This document shows, piece after piece, positions 1 through 13,900 of a stretch of DNA of 64,000 nt; positions within the stretch are counted from its first letter, which is position 1, and every line of letters starts with the position of its first letter. The DNA lies in the NCBI GenBank assembly GCA_017562135.1, contig QEYB01000921.1:248001-312000 (forward strand), given 5' to 3'. The notes under the pieces were generated by a model. The model saw only the letters and a list, made by a program, of their open reading frames with translations, ran no database searches and had not been told where the DNA came from. The translations under genes were made by a program, and so were the position numbers. This DNA comes from Dipylidium caninum. Taxonomy: Eukaryota; Platyhelminthes; Cestoda; Cyclophyllidea; Dipylidiidae.

Positions 1-1
1 G

Positions 2-253
2 CCTTTCGCCTTACAGGCGCAGAGCAACAGTCTTTTCGCAGACCCGTCTCTTCTTCGTCCTCCACATAATGCAACCATCACAAGCATGTCAGTCGAAGAA
101 GAAGAAGGTGGTGGCCGACACGCCTGCGACAAAGCCTTAAATGAGCCCACGGATAGTCGGCATGACATTGTGCAATCTGCGGAGTCTGAGACTACGAGGC
201 AAATTAAGACTCTGTCGATAGAAACGTCAAATCACAAAATGAGGAAAGACTGA
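2..253 (+). CDS. 3' terminal coding exon of an unidentified gene (partial)
   Basis: One frame is open from the window edge to a TGA at 251-253, giving 83 residues. A plausible acceptor (TTACAG, ending at 16) would start the exon at 17. The peptide is hydrophilic, with a run of four Glu followed by three Gly near its middle and many Ser, Thr and Asp, like the disordered tail of a larger protein. I recognise no family. It lies about 2.9 kb upstream of the stomatin-like gene on the same strand, and its in-frame stop argues against it being the N-terminus of that gene. Accidental open frames are common in this GC-rich block, so the call is moderate. Confidence 0.4.
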   Translation, partial: PFALQAQSNSLFADPSLLRPPHNATITSMSVEEEEGGGRHACDKALNEPTDSRHDIVQSAESETTRQIKTLSIETSNHKMRKD

Positions 254-3190
254 CTGCGTGTTTTGGTGCATTATGGAGATGTCCATGCATGGACAATTTT
301 GATTGATGAGGTACAAAAGAGGAAAGAACGAAGTAGACGTTTTTCACCGTCGCCTCTCCATTTATTTTCTATTAATAGCCTCAGTTGCTCCTTTGAATGG
401 GATAATGCGTCTGTCCTCGGTAGGCGGATTCCCGGGTAAGACTGCAGCACCGGCTAAATAACGGCAAGGAACCGGGCGTGAAAGCGGATCCATCGTTCGA
501 AGTGACCAGTTACTTTTAGACCTGAAATAGCCAGTCGGGCGTGTGCACGATCCACCTTACTCCCCGTCTTAAAGTAGCCCACGGGAGAATTTTGAAAGAG
601 GACCACAGGAAGAGCGGAATTCTATTTTGAACGGTTGGAGTTTTAATGCCCTACTGACGGGCATCCACTTATATTTGCCATGTCGGTAACAAAAATACGC
701 TTCACGATGCAAACCCCCGAGGTTCTGTCCACGAGTCACCCATTTCGTGACGAGTTGCGTCGTCCTCGTCAGCGTCCCGGCCGCGGGGGCGGGTTTATCT
801 CTCCCCATCTCTCCACCATCTGCGCATTAATGTCATTATCTTCGGCCGGAGGCAGGCCGAAGCAGATGCCTGAATGTCGACGCAGCCAGCCTTGAAGTTT
901 GTGCTCACAAAGTCGAGACTTGAAAAAATGCGTTGCGAACGACTTCATTTCATTTCACGGAAGTCCAAACTTGCGGTTTGACTTACACCGAGGCGGTGCG
1001 CGCCAGTTGGGCTTGGGGACAATTACCGTGGCCATAAAGTGTTGTAAGAGGCAGACGTTTAGTCTGTTAAAGCGAATGGTGTGCAGACAGGGGTGGGGCA
1101 GACTCTTCTGGCTCGTCTGAGGTGTGAAATAATGCGACACTTCACTCAGTAAGAGTGAGATTAATGTGGTATAAACGCGGGGTAATTGACTATTACATCA
1201 CCTAAACTCCCCCAAGTCCTCGATTTCTTAAATCGCGCGGACAATAGCCTTGAGTGAGTGTTACCTTGAAAAAAGATTTGTCTCGTGAGAAAGGTTGAAA
1301 AAAATTAGTCTTCCGCAATTCTATTCCACTAAAACCCGTCGTGTTAGTCAAATTTAGCTTTTTTCCTTCATAAAATCGTTTTCTCTCTGTTGGTAAATCC
1401 AAATTAATGAGGCAATAGTGTTACGCACAAAAGGCAGATAAAACAGGACAGAATAATGCTGAAATGACCGTTTTAATTGTTAATTACATACAATGTAAAG
1501 GGGGCATAAGCGTTTGCCTAGCCAGAAGAAGCGACTGCTTGATGAAATGACTACTGCAGACACAAAACCAGGGTAACTCGGATTATTTTGACGGAGACTC
1601 GGTTGGCGAAAGGGAGGACGCTAAAGGCGCACGGCACGGAAGCATTCAAGGAAGAGTTCTATCAAAATTGCCTCACCTCGGCTGCATGAATGTTTGCTTC
1701 ACCTCGTAGGCTCACCTGCGTACTTCATTGCCGCGCCGTTGGTGGATGCATTGGAGCCCTGAAACTTCATCCTACTCTGTTTTTGCAACGAAACTGGGGT
1801 TTGCCTCGATGCCTTCCAGGAGCCTACTTCTGCCAGGTGGCGATTCAGTTGGACAGCTACATTAAACATTCATCTGTCCCCATCCAGCACTAAATCGTGT
1901 CCCCAAATTTGGGCAAACCTCGATCGGTTGATGTCCATGCTCTGTGTTGTCCAGGTTGAAGCGCTCAGGACCCTATAAAATTAGATCAAAGGGCGACACT
2001 TGTGATGGTTCAAATGTGTTGTGCTGTTCCCTCCCCCCCCCCCCCCCCTCCTGCGCGGCATGATGGAATTTGGGAAAAATCTGCAAATGTCAGGGTGTAA
2101 TTTGATGGAAAGTCTCAGAAGAGGCGAGACTGGGTCATCTCACTGTACAGGCGTAGTCGAGGTTGTCTCAGTTGGGAAAGCTATCAAATCGCCGTCAGGG
2201 ATGCAGAGAACAATTTAATTTTTGACAGGGAAATAAAAGCTCTACGTAAACATTTCCCTACACCCTGGCAGGATCCCACTGAAGGGACGCCTTTCGAGCA
2301 GTTTGATGCAAATTGTGCTTTTTAGGTCGTCAGACCAACCTACCGAAGGCAGCAGGTCGCAAAAGCTGTCTAAATGAACTCTCAACTTAAGCTGATAAAT
2401 GAGGAGGATATTTTTTTACCCTATGAACTCCTGTTCACTCGAGAACTGCACATGAGGCAGTCGTGGAACATTTTGAAGCTCTCAGAGCGCAAAAAATTCA
2501 ATCTGACAAACATTAGTTAACTTGTATCCCGCTGATGGAGTCAGGAATTATTAATGCATGACAGAATATCGCAGCCTTTTGTTACCCCTCACTGAGGATG
2601 GGGCAATTTGAGGAGACTCTTCACATATTAAAAATTCACTCACTGCCTATCAGGGCACAATGGATTCACACAGTCGTCGTCGTGTTGTCTACAACCGCTT
2701 GCAGAGTATTTTCGGTTCTTCCACTGGGGGAAGGGGCGATCAGACCCGAGGCAGGAGGGAAGAAAAAGAGTGTTAAGTAGGTAATGGTATGGATAAATAA
2801 TTACGTCTTGGCCTGGTTCCAGAGAGACCGGAAGGTGGGAGGCACAGCGAGGGGACGAGTAAATATAGCCTGCTCTGCACACGGGGAGAATTTATTGAGA
2901 AGTGCAGGAGTTTGGCCATTAAAAGAGGCGTAAATGGGCACCCGATTAACTCAACCCGCATGTCCGGAAGTGTAAAAAGAATGTTCCAGTTGGGAGATGG
3001 TAACAGGCAGATTAGAAGTTCCTCTTATTTGGGGCTTTGAAACCACCTCTCCTATGTCGCATTTGTATGAGTAATTGCGACGATTTAGGGGATTTACATA
3101 ATTCTCTCCACTCGAATTGGCCAGCAGTGTTGGAGGCTTGAGCGCTCTCCCCTGCGAGGCATTCACATTGTTCTCATTCTGTCTCATCAG
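254..3190. other. Intergenic region, no supported gene
   Basis: This stretch has only short, mutually overlapping open frames on both strands with no recognisable motif. It holds a run of 16 C at 2033-2048. The end of the region, TCTCATTCTGTCTCATCAG just before 3191, reads as a splice acceptor for the stomatin-like gene. Confidence 0.6.
2033..2048 (+). repeat. Poly-C homopolymer, 16 nt
   Basis: Sixteen consecutive C residues are seen directly. Such runs are length-unstable and prone to sequencing error. It lies in non-coding sequence. Confidence 0.9.
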
Positions 3191-6100
3191 ATGCCGGGCG
3201 GAAACGGAGTGTTCTCGGGAGTTTGCGAACATATTCTTTACCTCCTCTCCTACACCGTCTTCGTTCTCTTCCTGCCGGTGTCGGTTTTTGTCTGCCTCAA
3301 GGTAAGCCTTCCCTCGGCCCCTTTTGGCCTGGTCGACGCTGAGGCGATCTCGCCCAGCCACCTATGCTACTACCGCATTCTGACGTCCTTTGCAGTGAGC
3401 TGCAGGGCGTTGGCATGTCGGCTGGGTGAACCTTCAGCCAGGCAGTGTCTGCAGCACCGCCTTCCTCGCAGGATTTCCTTGTAGCCTGAGCGTCTCAGCA
3501 GTCTCAAAATGTTATAAAAGTGGGAACAAAGCTATGAGACTGGTTTTCAAAGGACGTATTTCCAGTGAGGTTGGAGGTAGACTGTGAACTAAAGAGTGCA
3601 CATTAAGGCAAGCCCACAGCGGGGGCGAATAGGGTGGTTTCAGGGGGAGGAGTCGCGGCGAACGGTTCGACAGAGCCTTCGCGCCTATATCGGGTAGCAA
3701 AAATAAATGTTCCCACGCATCTTCTCTCCACCCCGCAGGCCATAAAGTAGCCCTGGGGTTCATAAATCATGCTCGCTTTTTATCTGCCCGCATCCACGCG
3801 CCCCGCTTTCGGCCTGCGGGATGCAGTCGTGGTGGCGAGGTCCTTCACGCGCTGGAAGGGGACGCCTCTGTGGACGGGGAGGAGGCGGTGCACAGCCGCC
3901 CTCCGAGGCGACGTGTACGCTGTTGGGGAGGGGGAAAGGCGGCGTGCGACACTGTGCACACTAAGGAAAGACGCAGAGCAAATGTCTCCTCATATGTATG
4001 CGTGTAGCTGTTTGGCACTCGAGGGAGAATGAGATTAACAGTTGCGTTCTTTTTATGCATTCATTTATTCCTTCATTCGATTTAATTTATCCTCCGTTAC
4101 TTTTATGCCTCTGAAAGCCTAGTGGTGAGAATTAGTTTGAAGTATAGGCGTACGTCGTCTTCCTTCCTCGCAGGTGGTGCAGGAGTACGAAAGAGCTGTA
4201 ATTTTTCGTCTGGGTCGCGTGATGCCTGGCAGCATGAAGGGACCGGGTGAGTTGAGGCTCTGCCAACGCCTTCGCTTAACGTTTGACCGGCAGTTGCGTG
4301 CACCACGGCTAGTTCATATCTCCTGTCCCCCACCGCCCCACCGCCCCACCGCCTTACCGCGACCCCTGGCCGGGTATTTCATGTCCGGTGGCAGGCGTGT
4401 GTGTGTCGCTCCGACAGATGTTGTACCCATGCGCTTTGCCTTATTTTATCACTTTCCGCTCTCCTTAGCCCACGCTTGTCTGTCTTTATACTCCACCTGG
4501 GGCAAATGCGTCTCCCCTGGTGCCGTGTAATCGCAAGCGTCCGCGAGCGTTTATGTCATTCGGTGGAGGTCTGCTTGACCTAGTGGGATAAAGTCGGACA
4601 AAGCGACCTAGGCGGGCAGGTTAGCCGAGGACAAGCCTGTCGCCTCCCACGAATCCATTAGCCGAGAGTTGGACAACTCAATGACAGTTTCCGTCATTGC
4701 TAAATGCAAACTGTCCTCCACCACGGGTGCTGAGCCTTCTCGCAATCACCATTCGTTTAGACGTTGTCAGGCTGTCAGGTCTGCGCTTCAGCAATTGGGA
4801 AGAGGGTCAAAAGAGGCCCGAAAGTGTGGCCTGGCGGGGCGGATAATGGAAAGCGGCCGTGTTTACCAGTTGTGTGGCTTGCTGATTTTAGGGGAATATG
4901 CGCCAACACGCAGTGCTCGACCACAGGCTGGCCTTTAGCCCATCCAATGCCAGTCAAAATTTCCACTGCCTTCTTACTGAGCAAAGCAACTGGGAGTTGA
5001 TGGGGAGAGGACAGTCAGGCCGGTGGGTGATTTGCCCCTGTCAACGGTAGCGTTGGCGACTGCATTACTTGGTGATAAGCCAGGAGCTGCACGAAACCCG
5101 GCCAATTCTTACGTGAAACCAGCAAAATGGTTGGAGTTGGCCTCCCTCCAAGTCACACCCCACTCGCCTTGTCTGTCTGCAGCCACGGTGGTATAAATTC
5201 CCACCGGCGTAATACGCCGACAGCGTGGGTGAATTGGGACAAATTAAACTGCTCCGTAGAGCTATTTGTTTTCCCGCACCACTTACAGTCGGAGAGGACG
5301 AGAGAGTTGGTTTCACGTGCGATGGGCTTTGGCTTGGCTCAGGACATTTTATTTTGAGGTGGCAGTTGGGGGAGGGGGGAGGGGGGAGCCCACTAGTCTG
5401 CACAAAACCGCAAGGTACCTCCTGAAACTGCCACTTCTGACAAAAGTTATCCTCTCCTTTCTGACGCTACTTAAATACCCTGGTATGAATGATGGAACAG
5501 GTGGGTCTGCTATTTCTCACCCTCAAGATTTATAACCTGGCTTTTTAAATATTTAGGGATATTTTTGTGTCTACCCTGCGTGGAGGAGTGCTTTATGGTT
5601 GACCTAAGAACTATCACATTTGATATTCCGCCCCAAGAGGTAAGCTGATTGCCCTTTGAGCCCCCGCCCCGCCCTGCCCCTTCAATCCCACCGCTCCCCG
5701 TCAAGTCGACATGAAAGTGCCTCCAAACAAGCCGCCGGGCGGTGGCGGGCCGCCTTAGACGATCGCCACCCCCACCAAATCAAAATCAAATTGAGCGTTT
5801 TAGGGAGGAACAGCTCGTTGACCGCCCGCCTTTCACATTTAGCCGCAGTAATTACATTTAAGCCGAGGGGCGGCGGGGTGGTGGTGCGGCACATAAAGTG
5901 GCAGAAACTCCGCATGTAGGACAGGCGAAATTTTCTTTCTCAAAATGCTAATAATAATAATAATAATAATAATAAGCTCTCAGTAAGAAAGCGCCCTAAC
6001 CGCTGTTGTCAGAACAGAATTGTGTCCGGTTTGGGTGAAGCGACGATTTCGATGTTCCACGTCGAGATGCTGATTTGGTTTTCGAATGCGATCGCATGAA

Positions 6101-9100
6101 GAGGAGTTCGCAACACCCCGGCCACTGGATGAGCGGGTTAGTGTCCCAGCCTGTAGCCAAGGTGATTTAGTTCACCATAGTGTGACAAAATGGCGCTGAC
6201 AAATGTGGGGACTTTTTGATGCTGCCACACTCGCCTCTGGCAGTGCCCTCCGCCACGTGCGCAGTTAGTGTTAGCAGCCTCTCCTCCTCAAATATAAAGT
6301 ACTGAATTCACGTTGCCAGCTTTTTTGGCACGCTCGTGTTTACCAGAAGAGACATTTGCCCCACCTGGTGCGAAAATGATGGGCAATTACACATGAGTCA
6401 TGGAGAATGATGGGGGCAAGCGCGAATTAGCCAACTAACTCCATCAATCTTGGCAGTCCATCGCCCAAAACGCGTTCTACCAGCCTCGTTGCGGCTCTCA
6501 ACGCCGCGTTCGGCGGTGTCACCCTCGGCGAGCGACGCGATTCGCCCTGGCACCCGGCCGAAGCACTGGCGAGAGTTTGTGTCACACCCGCTTTCTCCGT
6601 GTTTGGCCGCTTTATCGCCTCTAAGTCATTCGTTCGCGCCGGTCAAGCTAACTCCGAAGTCTTCAGAAGCGGACCATGTGCGTGTCTGCTACGCAGCAGT
6701 CGTGAATGCCCCTTCTCCACACTTGAAGAAAGTGCCACTTATTAGCTCCTTCCAGGCGCACATCCGGCCGGAATTGACTTTTTCAAGGGAGTTCACTAAA
6801 TAACGCATTTTGCAGCCGAAGTGTGGAAATGCCGAGACCCTTTTTTGAGCGTGCCTCTTCATCTACACAGGTCTCTCACCTCCCTTGTGGCCAGCGCGGC
6901 CTGAGGGACAGGGACGACGAGGTGAGACGGCGAACGGACATACTTGATTAGGGGGAAATGGCGACGATGGGAGGGGGACGGCAGATTCCGCCGAATGCTG
7001 TGGGTTTTACGCATCCCCCGCCAGTACATTCAAAAAAGCCCCGAAACCGCACGAAAACTCCCATTCCGCCCTCGTCTGCCATGTGGACTGACCGCCGGTG
7101 ATTAGTTGACTTTGGCAGCGGTGTCATTCGACTGTCCTCCCAGCAGACGCTCCGAGCGACTACACTTTGGAAGAGTTTGCCGGGAAAATTTCCTTAATTG
7201 TACAATTTTGACCTGAAGATTCTCACCAAAGACTCGGTGACGGTCTCAGTGGATGCGGTTATTTACTACAAAGTATTCGACGCAATGATCTCGGTGGCCA
7301 ACGTGGAGAACGCCCACCACTCGACGCGACTGTTGGCCCAAACAACCCTGCGCAATGTGCTGGGCACGAAACGACTCTCGGAGATCCTCTCGGGACGAGA
7401 TGTTATCAGCTCCTCGATGCAGGTACGTCCGTGCACGGGAGGGGCGACTCGGCGCGTAGGCACACCGGTGGCCGCAAGTCGTGGAGGCGGCGGGGAGGAG
7501 ATGCGTCCACCTCCTCCCCTCTTGCCCCACGATTGGCGAAAACCCCTAATTAGTTTATGATCCACTCAGTCGATGGCCGCCCCTAGTGTCCGCGAGCGAC
7601 GGCTGTGCTGGAGCGTTCACCGACATTCCTTCTACAAATGGTGTATGCACGAGAAGATAGGCGGGGAGCGCTTAGAAAAAGTATGTGCCAATGCAAGTTC
7701 GAGGTCTCATCAAAACATTAATTAAATTTAACGCCTTACGCTGTTCACAAAACCGCCGTAAATTATGACAGCAGCATAAAAGCAGCGCGCCAAACGCCCG
7801 GAGCAGCCAGCTTTGTCGACTTCGCCCGGGGGGGGGAGGGGAAAGGGGGAGCCCCTGAACGTGGAAGGCGCTCAAGACTCCGGTTCTTCGGGGCTTCGGC
7901 AAATAACAACATCGTGTCTTCGTGGTGGAAAAAAATCTCTTTGTACTGAGAAGTTAAGGCTTTGCGAGACGGACATTTGCCTGCTGATTGTTGCCACGAA
8001 GGTATAATTTCGGAGGACGACAAGCGGTATCACGAGAGCATGACAGCCACCAGCATGTTGTCACCGTCAGAAGCACAATTTTTGCGAAATGTTGCATTTG
8101 TTTTAGAGTGTCCTCGACGATGCAACGGAAGCCTGGGGCATTAAAGTGGAGAGGGTGGAGATGTAAGTCGCTTAATCCTCGTCTCCCATGCGCCTTCGTG
8201 TCTCGTGGGGGAGAATAGCCACTTCTGCCAAACACACTTTTTTCTTCATACCCACCAACAGAACACAAAGAAAAGTGACTCTTCCTGTCTCTCCCCTATT
8301 GCCTCACACCTGCCCAACTCGATTTGGACATTAATTATTTCAGCTGTGGGAATAAACCAATGTGACTATCTGACACATCGGAATCCGCTGGCCCTTTTCC
8401 CCGCGGAACGGGCCACTCGGACAGCGGAGCCACCCCAACTCGGCTCAGCCTACTTCTCTTTTGTGTTCTACCACAAAACGACTAGGCGTAGCTTCACGTT
8501 CCCCTCCTTTCGCGAACCCACACTTCATGAATGGAAGGTGGTGTTTAATTGTAGCCTCTTGGGCACGAGTTTAGCGACTTCTCAGGCCAACTCGTCCCTT
8601 CGTTTGCGGCTTCATTCGACCCCCTGGGGCCGGGGTGCCTTCCGACTCCCCCTGGGCACGGCGAATGCGCAGCCTCCGAAGGCTCGTCCCGACGTCTCTC
8701 CACACTCCTATACTCCCGTGGGGATTTAAAAACAACCTTGATGGATATTTGAGTGTTTCGCGGAAACTGACTGTCCTCTCACTCCTTGTCCGCCCAACTC
8801 ACTGTCGGTGGCACGGTCAGCCAGACTGGCCAAGGCGGCTTCTGCCATGGCCGGACGGTCCCACATTTCAGGATGAAAAAGGCCGCGTGTTTCACTTATC
8901 TTTGTTCCCTATTCATTTGGTCTGATGCCGCGTTAAATAGGACAGACATTGTGACATCTCATGACGTGGAGGAAGCAGCAAATAGTCGCATCTCCTCGTG
9001 GAAAAAACCCTTTTCTGCGAAATCCACACTGCCTGCCATAATTGGGGTAAAAAGTAAGGTATCAGAGAGACAAGGTGAGATCCCCTTTTGCAAAATAGTG

Positions 9101-10963
9101 GCTTCTGTGTTCCCCTCCCCGTTGGAGGAAGTTTGGGTTCTCATACTGGAATTTGGCTCCCTTGAAAACCACCGTTTGAGTCAAAGCCGTCGGCGTACAC
9201 ATCTGCTGAGGCAGTTTTCGATGTGTCAATGCACTTGACAGGTTGACACCTACGCGGATGCGGGTGGGGCCAGTTGGGCAGCAGGGCTTTTGCAGCCCAA
9301 GTGATACTTCGGCATCAGATGATGTTGAAACAAGTTGAAGTGGAGATGTTTACGACCTGTCGTGCTTGTAGAAAGGACGTCCGTCTTCCCGTCCAACTTC
9401 AACGGGCAATGGCCGCGGAGGCTGAGGCAACTCGTGAGGCTCGGGCAAAGGTTCGTCTCTTGATACCCCTTTTTTCAGCTGAAAGTCACTTTTACTCGGA
9501 AAGCGAAGACTTTATCTCGGTTATCATTATTATTATTATTGTTATTCCGCAATTATAACTACAACGAAAGCCAATTTTCCCAACCTTAATTGTAACCAGT
9601 CCGGAGGATTCGCAATTTAAAAATTTGTAGGTGGCGTCAAAAACTGGGAATAAATTGGTTTGATTGACAGCGCGGAGCAGCGTTGTCGATAAGGTGGACC
9701 AGCTGAACGCATGCCAGTCATTTGGAGTACCAACTTGTTAACAAACGGAAAATGAAGGCAGATTTCGGGACCGCCAGCCCCGACGCGATCCTCGACGCAG
9801 CACCTTGAGGCAGAGCTCGTGTGGAAGCCCATCGCTTAGCGGTGCTAGGCCTCAAGAACCACGCCCGAGGCGCGGACAAGGCTTTGCCCGTCGAAGTGGG
9901 CAGCGATTAGGTGGCCACCCCACGAAAGCCTGCAGTATGTGCGGATGTCAGAGTTTAGTCGCGGTTGAAGAGGGCGGTCTTTGAAGCCCAGAAAATCAGA
10001 GTGTTGTGTAATTAGGGCCTTTGTGACTGTCTGTTTGGTCATGAGCTTCGCGACATCGCCTAATGACCGTAGCGTTGCCTCTGGGGAGCATTTCCTCCCC
10101 CCATGTGCCATCCTGATCTCGTGCGAGGTGCCACGTTCCTACAACACTCCCGCTCCCCGGCTCCCCGTTCGCCTCCTCCCATGTGCACATCATTCTTCCC
10201 TTATTGTAGGTAAAAGTACAACCAGTGAATAGATAAAGCCCGACTTTTACTAGGCAGTCGGTTAGCTCTCCGCCTAAATTTAAAAAAGGGATGCAGTTTG
10301 ATTCTTCACACCGGGCATGTGACAAAAATCCCAGTGGCAGTGGTTGAGAGATGGACGAATTTAACATGAATCTAATGCAATTTGAGCGTCCTGACACAGT
10401 GAATCTGTGGAGAAAATGAGGAACTCTCAAGGGACAAATTAAGCGGCCGATCCGCTTCAGCGCAGAGTGATTTGGTGATTGGAAAAAGCTGCTTCCACGC
10501 TCCACCGAATCGTCGGAAAGGGGCGGTTTCTCAGAAGCAAATAACTGGAAAGCTGGGAAAGCACGGAATGGTTGCGTTTAAGGCAGTTGACGCCTTGTAG
10601 GTAATTCAAGCTGAAGGCGAACGGAAGGCCTCACGAGCTCTGCGAGAGGCGAGTCTGATGCTGAACGACAAGCCGGTGGCTTTGCAGCTGCGCTACCTCC
10701 ACACCCTGTCGGGGATTGCGGCGGAGCACCACTCGACCATCATCTTCCCCCTCCCCATCGACCTCACCACGAGTTTCCTCATGAGTAGCCCCCTCAACTC
10801 ACTAAACGGGGGCCTTGACACCCGCAAAGGCCTCCACAACGGCACCGCCGGTGCCGTTCCGCCCGCCCCGGCTGCCACGACCACCACCGCCACCGCCACC
10901 ACCACCGCGTACAACGACAACGGCACCAGCAACACCAACAACAGCTCCGACCTAAATGTATAG
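3191..10963 (+). CDS. STOM: Stomatin / MEC-2-like SPFH-domain membrane protein
   Basis: Seven exons join in frame: 3191-3301, 4174-4246, 5557-5639, 7219-7422, 8107-8162, 9372-9450 and 10601-10963, giving 322 residues. Exon 1 encodes the hydrophobic hairpin (residues about 10-36) with the conserved Pro before VSVFVCLK. Then follow VVQEYERAVIFRLGR, GPGIFLCLPC, FDIPPQE, LTKDSVTVSVDAV, LLAQTTLRNVLGT, the DDATEAWGIKVERVEI segment, RLPVQLQRAMAAEAEA, the V-I-Q-A-E-G-E-R-K-A-S-R-A-L-R-E-A helix and ALQLRYLHTLSGIAAE. These are hallmarks of the stomatin core, closest in my memory to nematode MEC-2 and human stomatin. The family binds the inner membrane leaflet through the hairpin, forms oligomers and modulates ion channels. 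After the core the protein ends in a flexible tail rich in Thr, Ala and Asn. The ATG directly follows an AG acceptor, so the 5' end may be trans-spliced or an upstream exon may exist. Confidence 0.93.
5949..5975 (+). repeat. (TAA)9 microsatellite in a stomatin-like gene intron
   Basis: Nine uninterrupted TAA units lie in the 1.6 kb intron 5640-7218. A shorter ATT run is seen near 9526-9540 in the intron 9451-10600. Confidence 0.9.
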
Positions 10964-13900
10964 TTGAAAATCATGTACATTCCACGCTTCCCGCTGTCTC
11001 ATCCTCCACCCATCTGTGAGCCCCTGTGTGTTGTCTGTCAATCAAAAAAGCCTCGTGTCAAGCTAATGCAGCCACTTTTACTCGTGTTACCAGTGCATGT
11101 TCCTCACGCCCCATGGTGGCATCCAGTGAAGAGTTTCCCCGCCAGCTTGGCAGACAAAGGTTGCGTTGACATGTTTGACGAGGACACGGGAAGAAAATTT
11201 TGTCACTTTAACGGCTGTCACTCTTTGTCATTGGAAGGTGTCATGTGCCAGCTTGGGGAAGAAGAGTAGGCTGACGGGTGGGCCCTTCCTTAACCATCTG
11301 CAGACGCTACTTGTGAGAGAATGAGTTTTGTCGCTGCCACGTTGTGGCGCTGCCCAGTGCTCCGTTCCCTCCGCCCTCGCCTCCCAGTAGGAACAAAGCC
11401 TTTTCCCCACTGGCCTTTGCCACCTCCTGTTCTCAGTGGATTTCCACCTCTTTTTCCTGGACTGGAATGCGAATGCAATAGAAAAAGGCAGTGCATTCGC
11501 CTCCAAGCACTTACAGTTCCCTCGAGCTACGGAGGTTGAAGCAAATCCGAAGAAGATGTTTCTGAAACTGCTGTCGTTGCGTCCAGAAGAGCTCAACACA
11601 AACACGCTGGCTGGAGCAAATGCGACACACACGTTTTGTGTGAAAAACGAAATCTTTCGAAAAATTTCCCCACTACCTTGAAGTGGGTGGGTCTTCTCAG
11701 CGCGCAGCACTGCAGCGCCACCACCAAAGCCTGTCTGTCGTTTTCTCCCGACTCGCCCAAAATTTTCGTGGTATTATCGCGCTCAGACACGCGCCCAGAA
11801 ACGACGAAGACTAAGGAGCTGCCACGAATGTGCTGACTACTTTTGGGTGCGATTTTGTGAGTAGACCAGTCTCCATTACCCGTAGACGCGGGAGGGACGA
11901 GAGCTGCAAAAATTCCTCCCGGTAGACATGGTTTGGGGCGGCAGAAAAGAAGCAAAAATAGACGTGTCTGGCCTCTGAGCTTGCTCCACGATATTCGCAG
12001 CATGTCTTTTCGATAGGATTGAGTAGATTCCATCTTCGGAAGATGAGAAGGGGCGGAAAACCCGTAAACTAAGACGCCTTTCTTAGTGTTCACGATATCC
12101 CCGTCCCTCAACATCTTCGCCGGTCTGTCAAATCATCACAGTTAGTCAATGAGCAGCAAAATTTCGACTTGAGCAGTTGGAATGTCCAAACAACTCAAGA
12201 AACACCGAGAGGTACATGAGCCTTTCTTTCGCTCCCGTTCGCCTTCACGCACAGCCATGGAACCTTGGCGCCGTTGGTTCCTCGACACTCCGCGTAGATG
12301 CTACGTCTCCTCACCGCCCACCGCCACGGGATAGCCTCGAAGCTGACGAAAATGCGGTTTTCTCCACACGGTTGAGGGGATTTGCCGGCGGGACTTCGGG
12401 TCGATGGTGAGAATAAGAATACGGGGCTGCCATTGGAGGGTTCGTCGGCGGCTGCGGACAGCACGATGTTGTTTATTATTGCATAAAACGAAGTTATTGC
12501 AGACTGGCAGATTCGACATCGCACAGCTGCGAGACAAATGGCCCACTTTTGTGTGTCCGTCAGGGGAAGGAGATTTAAATCCCCCTCTTCCAATACACAA
12601 GACTATCGGCTCGCCCGGGGGAAATAATTTTTCATCCTTTGCTCCCAATTACCATCAGCGCTTTCCTTTCTCGGACAGCCTGTTTGACACGATTTGGGAG
12701 TGTTTATTAAACAAACGGACAGGCGGAGGGTCGCAGGACTTGCAACCAAACAAATTGCATTAATTTCCTTGTGAAGCAAATTGAGAAGTTCGGTTTGCAC
12801 AAGACAGAGGGTCTCCTCTCTGTGACACAAATAATTTTTGTGAGCACTTAATCTTCCGTGCTTTCGTATACAATTATAAACGGTGCTTTTATTGCGCTTT
12901 ACTGGATATGCCATTTTTCGTGGCCACCGTCACGTCCCGGGACGCCAACCCAGTGGCAGCGAGTTGGTACGAGAGAGGAGGCTCCGCTGGTTTCGCGCAG
13001 AAGGGGATGGGGGGCTCTGCGGGAGCTCTGAACCGTTCCGCGGAAGCATTCCAGATATCAGTGGACCCGCTGTAACGAAAACGGCAGGACTTAGGGGGAC
13101 CTGCCACCGTTGTGCCCTTGCCCCGTCACAAGGACCTGAGTTGGTTAGCGGGACGACCACCTTTCGGGTGAACGAGGTTATTCGGCGAGCGACTTGACTG
13201 CGAGGCGAGCAACGCTTCCCCTCTCTCAACTTCTGGTCATGAAGTTTGTTCGGAGGGGACATTATATCGTCAGACCGATTTACATCGGTCCGAGATCGGC
13301 CGGAGGGAGTCGGTGCAAATCGACTCCAAAGGCCGCCTTTTACACTGATTAGTTCAAAATTTCCTCTTAGGTGGTGATGGCATTCAGCAGACCGCGAGAG
13401 AGGGGAAACGAACAGTTTGAAGACCACACAGCCTGAGGGAAGAGGACGATGATAATGGGGACTGACAGCCGGAGTGGGCTTGCGCGCATCGGAATGATCA
13501 GCAAGTTGGCGGGTGACAGTTTGGACTCGCGTCGGCATCGGCTGCGTGTCGCAGTCCCCGTGGTGAGCCTCGTTTACTGCGCATCACTTCCTGTCACCTT
13601 CTCGTCCCTCCACTGAACCCCTCCAAACTTCTGTTTTTTATCTGGGCAAATTAATTTTCTGCCCGATGAAAAGCCCAGGAGATGCGCATTCGTGTCCTGC
13701 TTCCCTCCCTCCCTCCCTTCCTTTCGCCTTCCCTCCCCTCCCTCCGTCGGATGCAGCGTCGCACCGACGAGGCAGAAGAAAAGTCACTTCGGACCAGAAT
13801 CCGTTCGTTCATGAAATTAAGGTGGATTCTTAAATTACAATTCGGCAGCAAACTATGCGTGAGGGCTTTTAATTCGCCGAAACGGCTGGACAAGACACAA

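Noticed and set aside
8205..8729. 174-residue + strand frame
   Set aside because: It lies in a stomatin-like gene intron directly after the donor at 8163 and has no motif.
12930..13538. 202-residue minus-strand frame
   Set aside because: No domain, no flanking exons and no start context. GC-rich sequence here gives many frames of this length.
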